Assembly: GCA_900756925.1 (NCBI GenBank)
Contig: CAAELX010000043.1
Coordinates: 1 to 6,419, forward strand
Direction of reading: 5' to 3'
DNA: 6,419 bases
Origin: an uncultured Roseburia sp.
GTDB lineage: Bacteria; Bacillota; Clostridia; Lachnospirales; Lachnospiraceae
Below the pieces are notes generated by a model. The model had not been told where the DNA came from and made no database searches. It saw nothing but the letters and a program-made list of their open reading frames with translations. Below, in pieces: positions 1 to 5,714 of this stretch. A program made the position numbers and the translations under genes. Numbering within the stretch: position 1 is the first letter of the stretch; each line of letters starts with the position of its first letter.

Positions 1-2
1 AA

Positions 3-100
3 TATGTCAAAATCCCGAGACATACAAGCCAAAATGCCATCACCGAAGGTGATTTTTTATGCATTTTGGCTCGTAACTGTGAAGGTACTGAACAGTTACG
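3..100. repeat. Cluster of palindromes next to a truncated gene
   Basis: Three consecutive inverted repeats are visible. TATGTC (3-8) pairs with GACATA (19-24). AGCCAAAATGC (27-37) pairs with GCATTTTGGCT (61-71) and encloses a second hairpin, ATCACC (39-44) with GGTGAT (48-53), followed by a run of T. CGTAACTGT (72-80) pairs with ACAGTTACG (92-100). The last arm ends at base 100, exactly where recognisable HEPN protein sequence begins. The arrangement resembles a mosaic intergenic repeat of the REP/BIME kind. The inner hairpin plus T-run at 39-58 could also stop transcription on the plus strand. Whether it is repeated elsewhere in the genome cannot be seen here. Confidence 0.6.
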
Positions 101-291
101 TTGGATTTATTAACGATGCAGAAGTATGGCTGCTTATGTTAAAAAGGCGTAATACATCTGTCCATATATGGAATGAAGATGAAGTGAATGAAATGATCAT
201 ACTGATACGTGACAGCTTTATTCCTGCTTTCAAGATTCTTACCGAGACATTATTGGAGAAACCGGACGAAGCAGAAAGTGACCGGAGGTAG
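100..291 (+). pseudogene. C-terminal remnant of HI0074-type nucleotidyltransferase substrate-binding (HEPN) protein
   Basis: An open frame runs from 4 to 291, but only residues from about base 100 onward look like a known family. GFINDAEVWLLMLKRRN, then an acidic helix and PAFKILTETL, match the C-terminal half of HI0074-like proteins (NTase_sub_bind, a HEPN fold). In that family they pair with a small MNT nucleotidyltransferase, often as a toxin-antitoxin module. The HEPN R-x4-H motif is present (R and H in RRNTSVHIW). The position that is usually Tyr in RX4HXY, the residue modified by the MNT partner in studied systems, is Trp. About the first 60-80 residues of a normal protein are missing and replaced by the palindrome cluster, and no MNT partner is visible. 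The frame ends with TAG at 289-291, facing the Nudix gene. It is probably a decayed fragment. The ATG at 4 lies in the repeat and is unlikely to be a native start. Confidence 0.6.
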
Positions 292-309
292 GATAAGCAT
301 GTGTGCATT

Positions 310-858
310 TTACCTGTACAGGTATCGCCGTACAACTTCGAGTCCCGGGACAGGGGCACAAAACTGCGTGTTACGGTTTCGACAGTTCTGGTATGTTTCT
401 TCCAGATCAAACCACCGCACCGATTCCACCTCCTCTTTTTGCAGGACGAGTGTCTCGATATCGACAGGCTGCTGATAGACATAGACAAAGGCAATTTCGT
501 TGTCCCGGAAGATTTTTCCGTGGAATTCTTCTGCAAAACTTCCGTGGATGCATCCGGCAAATGCAAGATCCTCCGGTTTGGCGTGGATGCCCAGCTCTTC
601 CGCAAGCTCCCGCAGGCCGGATGCAAGTGGTTCATCGCCTGCCTGAATATGACCGGCGGAAGACGTATCGTATTTTCCGGGAAAAGAATCTTTGCTCATT
701 GCGCGTTTTTGCATCAGAACCTGAAAATGTTCGTTTTTCCTGCAAACGATCCAGATATGAGCTGTTCGATGGCGGATTCCTTTCGTGTGTGCAAGGGTGC
801 GGGAAATGATTTCCCCGGTCGGTTGTCCCTGTTCATCTACGATATCCAGATACTCCAT
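310..858 (-). CDS. Nudix hydrolase, IPP isomerase-like subgroup
   Basis: A 182-residue protein. Nudix enzymes hydrolyse nucleoside or other diphosphates linked to a moiety X, using divalent metal held by the Nudix box. The box spans residues 69-91, G-x5-D-x7-REUxEExGU, with core RELAEELGI at 83-91. The usual Glu after G-x5 is Asp (D75), while the metal-binding REUxEE glutamates are intact. The N-terminus MEYLDIVDEQGQPTG followed by HRTAHIWI is typical of the isopentenyl-diphosphate isomerase/YfcD-like subgroup common in Firmicutes; the substrate cannot be told from sequence. The start is ATG at 858-856 because AGGAGG lies 6 bases upstream (865-870); an in-frame ATG at 954 has no such site and extends into noncoding DNA. 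The gene stands alone, divergent from the M29 peptidase gene, and converges on the HEPN remnant with 18 bases between stops. No clear terminator follows. Confidence 0.93.
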   Translation of the reverse strand: MEYLDIVDEQGQPTGEIISRTLAHTKGIRHRTAHIWIVCRKNEHFQVLMQKRAMSKDSFPGKYDTSSAGHIQAGDEPLASGLRELAEELGIHAKPEDLAFAGCIHGSFAEEFHGKIFRDNEIAFVYVYQQPVDIETLVLQKEEVESVRWFDLEETYQNCRNRNTQFCAPVPGLEVVRRYLYR

Positions 859-1034
859 GTGCGTCCTCCTGTGCGAGATTTTGTCATCGGTAACTATATG
901 TCTTTCTGTATTATGATGTAAATACGCCATTTTATGGAAGTTCGAGGTGTTCAAGGGTTGCGGGAATTGCGTAGCAATGGAGCAATCCGATTACATCAAT
1001 GAATGGCAAAATTTACTTTTGCCACTCACATCGT
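859..1034 (-). promoter_or_regulatory. Long structured 5' leader of the Nudix gene
   Basis: If transcription starts just past the -10 box at 1035-1040, the mRNA carries about 170 untranslated bases. In RNA order it has a hairpin TGGCAAAA/TTTTGCCA (1004-1024). TGATGTAA (complement of 991-998) can then pair with TTACATCA (complement of 914-921), closing about 70 bases. That interval holds an ATTGC-TAC-GCAAT hairpin (about 969-981) and a short CCAT-AAA-ATGG hairpin. The Shine-Dalgarno follows at 865-870. This looks like a structured leader, but I do not recognise a riboswitch class and see no leader peptide with its own ribosome site. It could also be mosaic repeat DNA that happens to lie here. 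Confidence 0.35.
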
Positions 1035-1063
1035 ATTATAGTATACGGGGCAGGAAGTTACAA
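1035..1063 (-). promoter_or_regulatory. Sigma-A promoter for the Nudix gene
   Basis: On the minus strand, -35 TTGTAA (complement of 1058-1063) is followed after exactly 17 bases by a perfect -10 TATAAT (complement of 1035-1040). It points toward the Nudix gene, whose ATG is about 180 bases downstream. No equally good box lies closer to the gene. Confidence 0.65.
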
Positions 1064-1131
1064 GAAGCAATTGATTATCGCGTGTGTTACCGTTCGCTGG
1101 TAATATCCCGCGAGGCGTTTTTCGTGTGACT

Positions 1132-1151
1132 GCACAGGAGAAAGACTGTGC
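1132..1151. promoter_or_regulatory. Inverted repeat directly upstream of the peptidase -35 box
   Basis: GCACAG (1132-1137) and CTGTGC (1146-1151) form a perfect 6-base inverted repeat with an 8-base spacer. It ends one base before the -35 hexamer at 1152. The position suits a regulator binding site, but a chance hairpin is equally possible. Another hairpin, TTACC/GGTAA, lies at about 1087-1102. Confidence 0.3.
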
Positions 1152-1180
1152 TTGCATCTCGTACAAAATGCGGGTATACT
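1152..1180 (+). promoter_or_regulatory. Probable promoter of the M29 aminopeptidase gene
   Basis: TATACT (1175-1180) matches the -10 consensus at five of six bases. TTGCAT (1152-1157), 17 bases upstream, keeps only the TTG of the -35 consensus. It would give a 5' untranslated region of about 65 bases before the ATG at 1253. It is divergent from the Nudix promoter, with -35 boxes about 90 bases apart. Confidence 0.5.
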
Positions 1181-1252
1181 CATAAGTAACTGTGGTTGCC
1201 GCAGATGTGTGACAATCGATGACAGAATATGGAAATGACTGGAGAAGGTAGT

Positions 1253-2485
1253 ATGAACGAGAACAAATTAAGAGAATACGCGAAACTGATCGTAAAGATC
1301 GGAGCTAATGTACAGAAAGGACAGCGTGTCCGTTTGCAGGCAGGGGTCGATCAGATCCCATTGGTAACGATGGTGACGGAGGAGTGCTATAAAGCAGGAG
1401 CAAGTTATGTTGAGATGTTCTGGGAGTGTGGAGAAATCAACAAACTGCATTATCAGTATGCGTCAGCAGAGGTACTCGGTGAAGTACCGGTATGGGAAGA
1501 GGAGCGGGCGAAACAGATGACCGTGGATCTGCCGGTTCGTATCTTTATCGATTCTTCCGATCCAGATGAACTGGCAGGAATCCCAGCAGATCTGATTTCT
1601 ACCGTCAGCCAGATGCGTCAGAAAGTCATGAAAAAATACCGTGATCAGATCGATGGTAAACATCAGTGGCTGATCGTGGCAGCAGCTTCTGGAAAATGGG
1701 CGAAAAAAGTATTTCCGGATGATACAGAGGATGTGGCAGTGGAAAAACTGTGGGATGCGATCTTTGACTGCGTATATCTGAAAGATGGTGAGGATGCGGA
1801 AAAAATCTGGCAGGCACATAACGAACGGATGACGCAGAAAGCAAATTGGTTAAATGAACAGAATTTTAAAACACTGCATTATACAAGCAGCAACGGTACG
1901 GATTTTCGTGTAGATCTGATTCCGGGAGCAAAATGGGGCAGTGCAGGAGATATCAATCATCTGAATCGTGCTTTCTTTGTTCCGAACATGCCGACAGAGG
2001 AAGTCTTCACAAGCCCGATGAGAGGAGAATGCGAAGGTCGTCTGGTTTCTACCAAACCGTTAAGCCGTTCCGGACAGGTGATCGATCATTTTACGGTTGA
2101 TTTTAAGGACGGAAGAGTGGTAGACTGCCACGCAGAAGTAGGGGAAGAAGTTCTGAAGAAAATGTTTGCGATGGATGAAGGTGCTTCTATGCTTGGTGAA
2201 GTGGCACTAGTTCCGAAAGAGTCTCCGATCAACCAGTCTGGGTTAATGTTTTATAATACTTTGTTTGATGAAAATGCTTGCTGTCATGTGGCTGCCGGAC
2301 GTGGATTTTCTGAGGTTATTGAAGGATTTATGGATATGACGGATGAGGAGATCTATGCGAAAGGGATTAATGATTCTATGATCCATATGGACTTTATGGT
2401 TGGCTCAGATGATCTGCATATTGTGGGGATCCGGGAAGATGGCAGTGAAGTGGATATTTTTGTGGATGGGACCTGGGCTGAGTAA
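1253..2485 (+). CDS. M29-family metallo-aminopeptidase (PepS/AmpS/AmpT type)
   Basis: A 410-residue cytoplasmic protein, the usual length for family M29, which removes N-terminal residues from peptides using two metal ions. An N-terminal alpha/beta domain (MNENKLREYAKLIVKIGANVQKGQ and onward) precedes a C-terminal catalytic domain from about residue 205. The expected metal ligands are visible: E250 in PTEEVFTSP, E316 in LGEVALVP, H345 in NACCHVAAG, and H378 and D380 in IHMDFMVGS. These fit the ligand set known from Thermus AmpT. No signal peptide is present. The start at 1253 is preferred because GGAGAAGG (1241-1248) precedes it; the in-frame ATG at 1229 has no ribosome site. The gene is monocistronic with its own promoter. 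Downstream lie the rod-like repeat and a shared terminator facing the glycerate kinase gene. The likely role is peptide turnover; specificity cannot be read from the sequence. Confidence 0.95.
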   Translation: MNENKLREYAKLIVKIGANVQKGQRVRLQAGVDQIPLVTMVTEECYKAGASYVEMFWECGEINKLHYQYASAEVLGEVPVWEEERAKQMTVDLPVRIFIDSSDPDELAGIPADLISTVSQMRQKVMKKYRDQIDGKHQWLIVAAASGKWAKKVFPDDTEDVAVEKLWDAIFDCVYLKDGEDAEKIWQAHNERMTQKANWLNEQNFKTLHYTSSNGTDFRVDLIPGAKWGSAGDINHLNRAFFVPNMPTEEVFTSPMRGECEGRLVSTKPLSRSGQVIDHFTVDFKDGRVVDCHAEVGEEVLKKMFAMDEGASMLGEVALVPKESPINQSGLMFYNTLFDENACCHVAAGRGFSEVIEGFMDMTDEEIYAKGINDSMIHMDFMVGSDDLHIVGIREDGSEVDIFVDGTWAE

Positions 2486-2531
2486 GCTGGGGGAACATGC
2501 CATATAGAAAGGGTGTTCAAGACGGACGCCC

Positions 2532-2704
2532 GAAAACAGACCGCGCTGTCTGCGGCAACGTGGGCAGGGGAACTTTGAACTAATCCCTAACTTTGACTAA
2601 GACTCTCGCGAGAGCGCTCGAGCCTAAGTCTACGTAAGGGCTGGATTTCAAAGCTTCCCCTAAACGCCCACAAAGTGTTGCTGCAGACAGCGCGGTCTGT
2701 TTTC
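2532..2704. repeat. 173-base rod-like inverted repeat: candidate structured RNA or MITE-like element
   Basis: Two perfectly complementary 22-base arms (2532-2553 and 2683-2704) enclose further nested pairs: GCAAC 2555-2559 with GTTGC 2677-2681, TGGGC 2561-2565 with GCCCA 2666-2670, AGGGGAA 2566-2572 with TTCCCCT 2655-2661, and CTTTGAA 2573-2579 with TTCAAAG 2647-2653. The centre can continue with CCCT/AGGG and an imperfect stem 2595-2630 containing the palindromes CTCTCGCGAGAG and GCTCGAGC. Two near-identical copies of ACTTTGA(A)CTAA lie at 2572-2583 and 2590-2600 on the left side. Internal loops and bulges alternate with helix, as in a folded RNA. No coding frame fits. A small hairpin, GGGTGT/ACGCCC (2511-2531), sits just before it. 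It lies in the 3' flank of the peptidase gene. I do not recognise the class and see no target-site duplication. Confidence 0.65.
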
Positions 2705-3025
2705 AGGCTGGGTGCTGGCTGAGAACTTGAAAGATGAACGAGAGGATTTTGAAGTAGGAGGTTCTGAAAGGAGAGCTGCTGAAAACTGCATTATATTATG
2801 CTATGAGGATTGTGAAAGTACGAAGTACGGAACAATACGGTATCAAAGGGGGCAGAATACCTTTTGAACCAAACAACATATCATATAAATGGAACATAGT
2901 ATTATATAGATAAAACCGAGGGGAGAAGAGGGATCTCAGCCTCGGTTTTGTTGTGGTGTATATTTATAATTGATCCAGTGGATTAAGTCAATATTTGATA
3001 TAGCCGGAATGTGCAGGAGAGTAAT
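2705..3025. other. Noncoding interval between convergent genes
   Basis: About 320 bases lie between the rod element and the glycerate kinase stop codon. Apart from the terminator hairpin at 2912-2949 I see only a weak inverted repeat GGTAT/ATACC (about 2840-2862). A 36-codon frame begins with ATG at 2803 and lacks a ribosome site. No gene is supported here. Confidence 0.5.
2912..2949. terminator. Bidirectional rho-independent terminator
   Basis: AAAACCGAGG (2912-2921) pairs perfectly with CCTCGGTTTT (2940-2949) around an 18-base loop. With A-rich bases on the left and T-rich bases on the right, a transcript from either strand ends in U residues. It lies between the convergent aminopeptidase and glycerate kinase genes, 77 bases past the glycerate kinase stop, and can serve both. 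Confidence 0.8.
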
Positions 3026-4171
3026 TTAGTGTATCTGTACTGCCTGGATCAGGCGGAAGACCTGTTCGGTGGTGGTGGTTAGGTTTTGGCGGGTGGTTTC
3101 GGGGTGCATGGCTTCTTCCAGGGTGGTTATGGTGTGGAGGATGGGGAAGAAGGCGTCGATGCCGTGCTGGTTGCAGAGGGTGGCTTCTTTGGTGGTGCAG
3201 CCGGAGAAGGCGAGGACGGTTTTGTTGTATTTTTTGGCGATGGCGGCGACGCCAATGGGGGCTTTTCCCATGATGGTCTGGCCATCGAGGCGGCCTTCAC
3301 CGGTGATAACGATGTCAGCATCTTTGATGCAGGATTCCAATCTGGTTTCTTCCAGGACGATCTGGATGCCGGACTGGAGGATGGCATTTGTGTAGGAAAG
3401 GAAGGCGAAACCGAGTCCACCGGCGGCTCCGGTGCCAGGGTGGCTGGGGTCAGCGTTCGGGTATGTTTCCCGGGTGATGCTGGCGTAGAAGGCAAGCCAT
3501 TGATCCATCTGGCGAATCATGTCCGGGGTTGCGCCTTTTTGCGGACCGAAGATGGCACTGCATCCCTGTGGACCGCAGAGTGGGTTTGTTACATCGCAGG
3601 CAATCTTAAAGTGACAATCTTTAAGTTCCGGGAGAACGTGTGTGTCATGGATCGTTGCAATCTGTGACAGACCGCTGGCTCCGAAGGGAACCGGCTGTCT
3701 GTTTTTGTCCAGAATATCGTATCCGAGTGCCTGAAGCATACCGATGCCGCCGTCGTTTGTGGCACTTCCTCCGATGCCGACGATGAAGTGCCGGCATCCG
3801 TTGGTGACGGCGTCGCGGATCAGTTCACCTACACCGTAGGTGGTTGTATATAATGGATTCCGATTCGATTCGTCCACCAGTGTGATACCGGCGGCAGCGG
3901 ACATTTCGATAATGGCAGTTTTGGAAGCATCAAGAATCCCGTAAGAAGCTTCTACGGGTGTTCCGAGCGGACCGGTAACGGTCACTGTGCGGATCCGGCC
4001 GTTCATGCCGCGTGCGAGAGCCTCCACAGTTCCCTCCCCACCGTCAGCCAGAGGGCGGACAAGCACTTCTGCCTCTGGGAATACCCGGTGGATTCCTTCG
4101 CGGATGGCAGCTCCGGCGTCCAGAGAACTGATACTTCCTTTAAATGAATCGATGGCGATTACGACTTTCAT
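3026..4171 (-). CDS. Glycerate kinase (GlxK/GarK family)
   Basis: A 381-residue protein, the normal length for the family, that phosphorylates D-glycerate with ATP; members of this family generally make 2-phosphoglycerate, which enters lower glycolysis. Conserved blocks in order: AIDSFKGS (6-13), RPLADGGEGT (39-48), GIGGSATNDGGIGML (132-146), CDVTNPLCGPQG (192-203), GTGAAGGLGF (246-255) and ITGEGRLDGQT (289-299). The start at 4171 is fixed by AAAGGAGGA about 9 bases upstream and by the MKVVIAIDSFKGS family N-terminus. Its ATG overlaps the TGA of the upstream HAD gene (ATGA, 4168-4171), indicating translational coupling. Codon choice shifts within the gene: roughly the last 150 codons are strongly C-ending (ACC, GCC, ATC, CTC), unlike the more mixed first part. 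This creates long spurious frames on the opposite strand. Termination is probably at 2912-2949. Confidence 0.95.
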   Translation of the reverse strand: MKVVIAIDSFKGSISSLDAGAAIREGIHRVFPEAEVLVRPLADGGEGTVEALARGMNGRIRTVTVTGPLGTPVEASYGILDASKTAIIEMSAAAGITLVDESNRNPLYTTTYGVGELIRDAVTNGCRHFIVGIGGSATNDGGIGMLQALGYDILDKNRQPVPFGASGLSQIATIHDTHVLPELKDCHFKIACDVTNPLCGPQGCSAIFGPQKGATPDMIRQMDQWLAFYASITRETYPNADPSHPGTGAAGGLGFAFLSYTNAILQSGIQIVLEETRLESCIKDADIVITGEGRLDGQTIMGKAPIGVAAIAKKYNKTVLAFSGCTTKEATLCNQHGIDAFFPILHTITTLEEAMHPETTRQNLTTTTEQVFRLIQAVQIH

Positions 4172-4977
4172 ATCTGAGATTCCTCCTTTAAGGCAATGGC
4201 GATTCCGTCCTCGTTGTTTGTGATCGTGACGGTATCTGCCGCTTCTTTTACCGCATCTTCTGCATTTCCCATAGAAACACCCCATCCGGCAGCTTTTAAC
4301 ATCGGAATATCATTTTCTGAGTCACCGAATGCAGCGGAGGCAGAGAGCGGGATTTCCAGACGGTCACAGATATCGGAGAGACCTTTTCCTTTGTTAATAG
4401 AGATGGGAATGATCTCCAGATAGAAAGGTGCGGTACGGACAACGGTAAGATCAGGAGTCAGATGCGAAGCGATGGTTTTCTGAACTTCAAAAAGTAAAGA
4501 GGGATCGACCGAAAGCAACAGTTTTACCGGTGCAAAATTCAGAAAATCCGCCAGGTTGTCCACCTGCGTACAGGACATCCGGTTACAGTGACATTCGTAT
4601 TCCACCTTATAGCCGGAAGGATCAGTCACATAGAATTGTGTGCCGTCATCGAGAATCACAGTTACCGGAAGGGTTTCCAGAAAACGAAGGAGTTTTCGGG
4701 TCACTTCTATAGACATATGTGTCTCGGAGAGGATTGCTTCACTTGCAGCATCTACGATTTTTCCGCCGTTATATGCCATCAGGATTCCATGATATTTCTT
4801 TAACTGTAACAGTTCAGCAAATTCCAGAAGTCCATGGAGCGGTCGCGCGGAAGCAAGTACCAGCCGTGTTCCGTTTTCCTGAACGGAAAGAAGGGCATCC
4901 TGGGTAGCAGGAGTGATCTGTTTCTGATCGTTGGTAAGAGTTCCATCAATATCGAGTGCAATTAATTGTATATTCAT
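4168..4977 (-). CDS. Cof-type HAD-IIB sugar-phosphatase-like hydrolase
   Basis: A 269-residue cytoplasmic haloacid dehalogenase-superfamily protein of the Cof subfamily, which hydrolyses small phosphate esters such as sugar phosphates. Motif I is LDIDGTL, with D9 as likely nucleophile and D11 as acid/base. Motif II is around S43 in LASARP. A C2 cap domain fills about residues 80-190. The motif III lysine is in INKGKG (K196 or K198), and motif IV is GDSENDIPML (218-227). All catalytic positions are present. The substrate is not predictable from sequence, but overlap with the glycerate kinase gene suggests a phosphorylated C3 or sugar-acid compound; that link is inference. AAAGGACG (complement of 4983-4990) supports the start at 4977. 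It is the first gene of the two-gene operon. Confidence 0.93.
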   Translation of the reverse strand: MNIQLIALDIDGTLTNDQKQITPATQDALLSVQENGTRLVLASARPLHGLLEFAELLQLKKYHGILMAYNGGKIVDAASEAILSETHMSIEVTRKLLRFLETLPVTVILDDGTQFYVTDPSGYKVEYECHCNRMSCTQVDNLADFLNFAPVKLLLSVDPSLLFEVQKTIASHLTPDLTVVRTAPFYLEIIPISINKGKGLSDICDRLEIPLSASAAFGDSENDIPMLKAAGWGVSMGNAEDAVKEAADTVTITNNEDGIAIALKEESQI

Positions 4978-5313
4978 AAGTACGTCCTTTCTGCTTTCTT
5001 TGTCTTTTAGTATAGCAGAAGAAAGAATCCATGTGTGAGGATTTTTCGGAGTAATCGTTGTAAATACACATATTTTTTTCGGAAATCATGCATATACAGA
5101 CAAAATGTCTATACGATAGCAGGACGGTTGTGTTAAAATATAGAAAAATAGCGTTGGAAAGGTCACAACAAAATCTGATTTTTCCCACAGTGACGATGTG
5201 CGTAAATTTGTGCCGCAGCTTCAGGAAGAGAATCCTGGAACAGCAGGGCAGCAGCATGGCAAACTGGAACCGGAAATAAAATATATGAAAATAATTTGCG
5301 GAAGGAACGAAAA
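4978..5313. other. Divergent intergenic region between the HAD and YbaK-remnant genes
   Basis: This 336-base stretch holds the HAD promoter near its left end. I could not find a convincing -35/-10 pair on the plus strand for the YbaK-remnant operon; AT-rich TTAAAATATAG at about 5133-5143 is the nearest -10-like sequence. From 5144 the plus strand is open in one frame through the start of the YbaK remnant, with codons that look protein-like (around DDVRKFVPQLQEENPG), but there is no ribosome site, no credible start and no family I recognise. It may be another gene remnant or chance. Confidence 0.35.
5009..5017 (-). promoter_or_regulatory. Extended -10 promoter for the HAD/glycerate kinase operon
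   Basis: On the minus strand, TGCTATACT (complement of 5009-5017) is an extended -10 element (TGn plus TATACT). The -35 position (about 5032-5037) is poor, as tolerated by extended -10 promoters. Transcription would begin about 25 bases before the HAD ATG at 4977. Confidence 0.5.
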
Positions 5314-5487
5314 ATGTCACTGGAAAAAGCAAAAGCATATCTGCGGGAGAAAGGCATGGAGGATCGCGTGATCCGGCTGGAAGATTCTACGGCAACGGTA
5401 GATGATCACAGCGCCGTGCGCCTGACCATCCCGGAACTGGAACGTATCGCCGGGGCAAAAGGCTGGGTGGATGTGTGTAAAGAGTAA
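5314..5487 (+). pseudogene. Internally deleted YbaK/EbsC-family aminoacyl-tRNA deacylase
   Basis: A 57-residue open frame that joins the two ends of a YbaK/EbsC protein without its middle. Residues 1-30 (MSLEKAKAYLREKGMEDRVI through STATVD) match the family N-terminus. Residues 31-57 (HSAVRLTIPELERIAGA then WVDVCKE) match the family C-terminus, normally at about positions 130-160. Roughly 100 central residues, holding the deacylase pocket that clears mischarged tRNA, are absent, and the junction keeps the reading frame. GGAAGGA lies 7 bases before the ATG at 5314, so the short product may still be made. Catalysis is not expected. The gene heads a closely spaced run with the mini membrane protein (34-base gap) and the acetyltransferase. 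It could be a small protein with a new role, but decay is simpler. The assignment rests on remembered family sequences, not a search. Confidence 0.65.
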
Positions 5488-5521
5488 ACAGGCGAGAACA
5501 GAAAAGCAGGAGGGGATGCGT

Positions 5522-5692
5522 ATGGATAGATTCAGAACCGTAATATCAGTAATTGGCATGGTGCTGGCCGGTGTGATCGGATATTATTTCGGAGCAGCAC
5601 TGGGAGAATCGATGGGGTGTGCTATTCTATTTTCTGTCATTACGGGATTTGCCGGTGTGATTTATGTGCTGGATAATCCGAGAAAACAGTGA
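5522..5692 (+). CDS. Two-helix mini membrane protein, unknown function
   Basis: A 56-residue protein with two predicted membrane helices, at about residues 6-28 and 31-50. A short basic N-terminus (MDRFR) and charged tail (DNPRKQ) suggest both ends are cytoplasmic. The first helix carries glycines spaced as GxxxGxxxG (GYYFGAALG, 20-28), a helix-packing pattern. AGGAGG at 5508-5513 is 8 bases before the ATG at 5522. An earlier in-frame ATG at 5516 sits too close to that site (2 bases), which decides the start. The gap to the downstream acetyltransferase is 22 bases, suggesting one transcript. I do not recognise a family. Confidence 0.75.
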   Translation: MDRFRTVISVIGMVLAGVIGYYFGAALGESMGCAILFSVITGFAGVIYVLDNPRKQ

Positions 5693-5714
5693 TGACACAC
5701 AGGAGGTTGGCAAA

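Noticed and set aside
301..921. Plus-strand open frame of about 200 codons
   Set aside because: Antisense to the Nudix gene, whose motifs and ribosome site are clear; the plus frame has no ribosome site or recognisable domain.
859..1034. ykkC-type or other known riboswitch before the Nudix gene
   Set aside because: I could not find the conserved elements of a known class; only generic hairpins are visible.
947..1129. 60-codon plus-strand frame in the Nudix/peptidase interval
   Set aside because: No Shine-Dalgarno, no family resemblance, and it covers the Nudix promoter and leader hairpins.
2532..2704. 6S RNA
   Set aside because: Length is similar and the shape is rod-like, but the pairing is nearly continuous and no large central promoter-like bubble is evident.
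2803..2913. 36-codon frame after the rod element
   Set aside because: No ribosome binding site and it ends inside the terminator stem.
3086..3667. 193-codon glycine-rich plus-strand frame
   Set aside because: Shadow of the glycerate kinase gene, produced by its C-ending codons.
5088..5279. 63-codon frame upstream of the YbaK remnant
   Set aside because: No ribosome site and unusual composition; the alternative frame from 5144 looks more protein-like, though it too is unproven.
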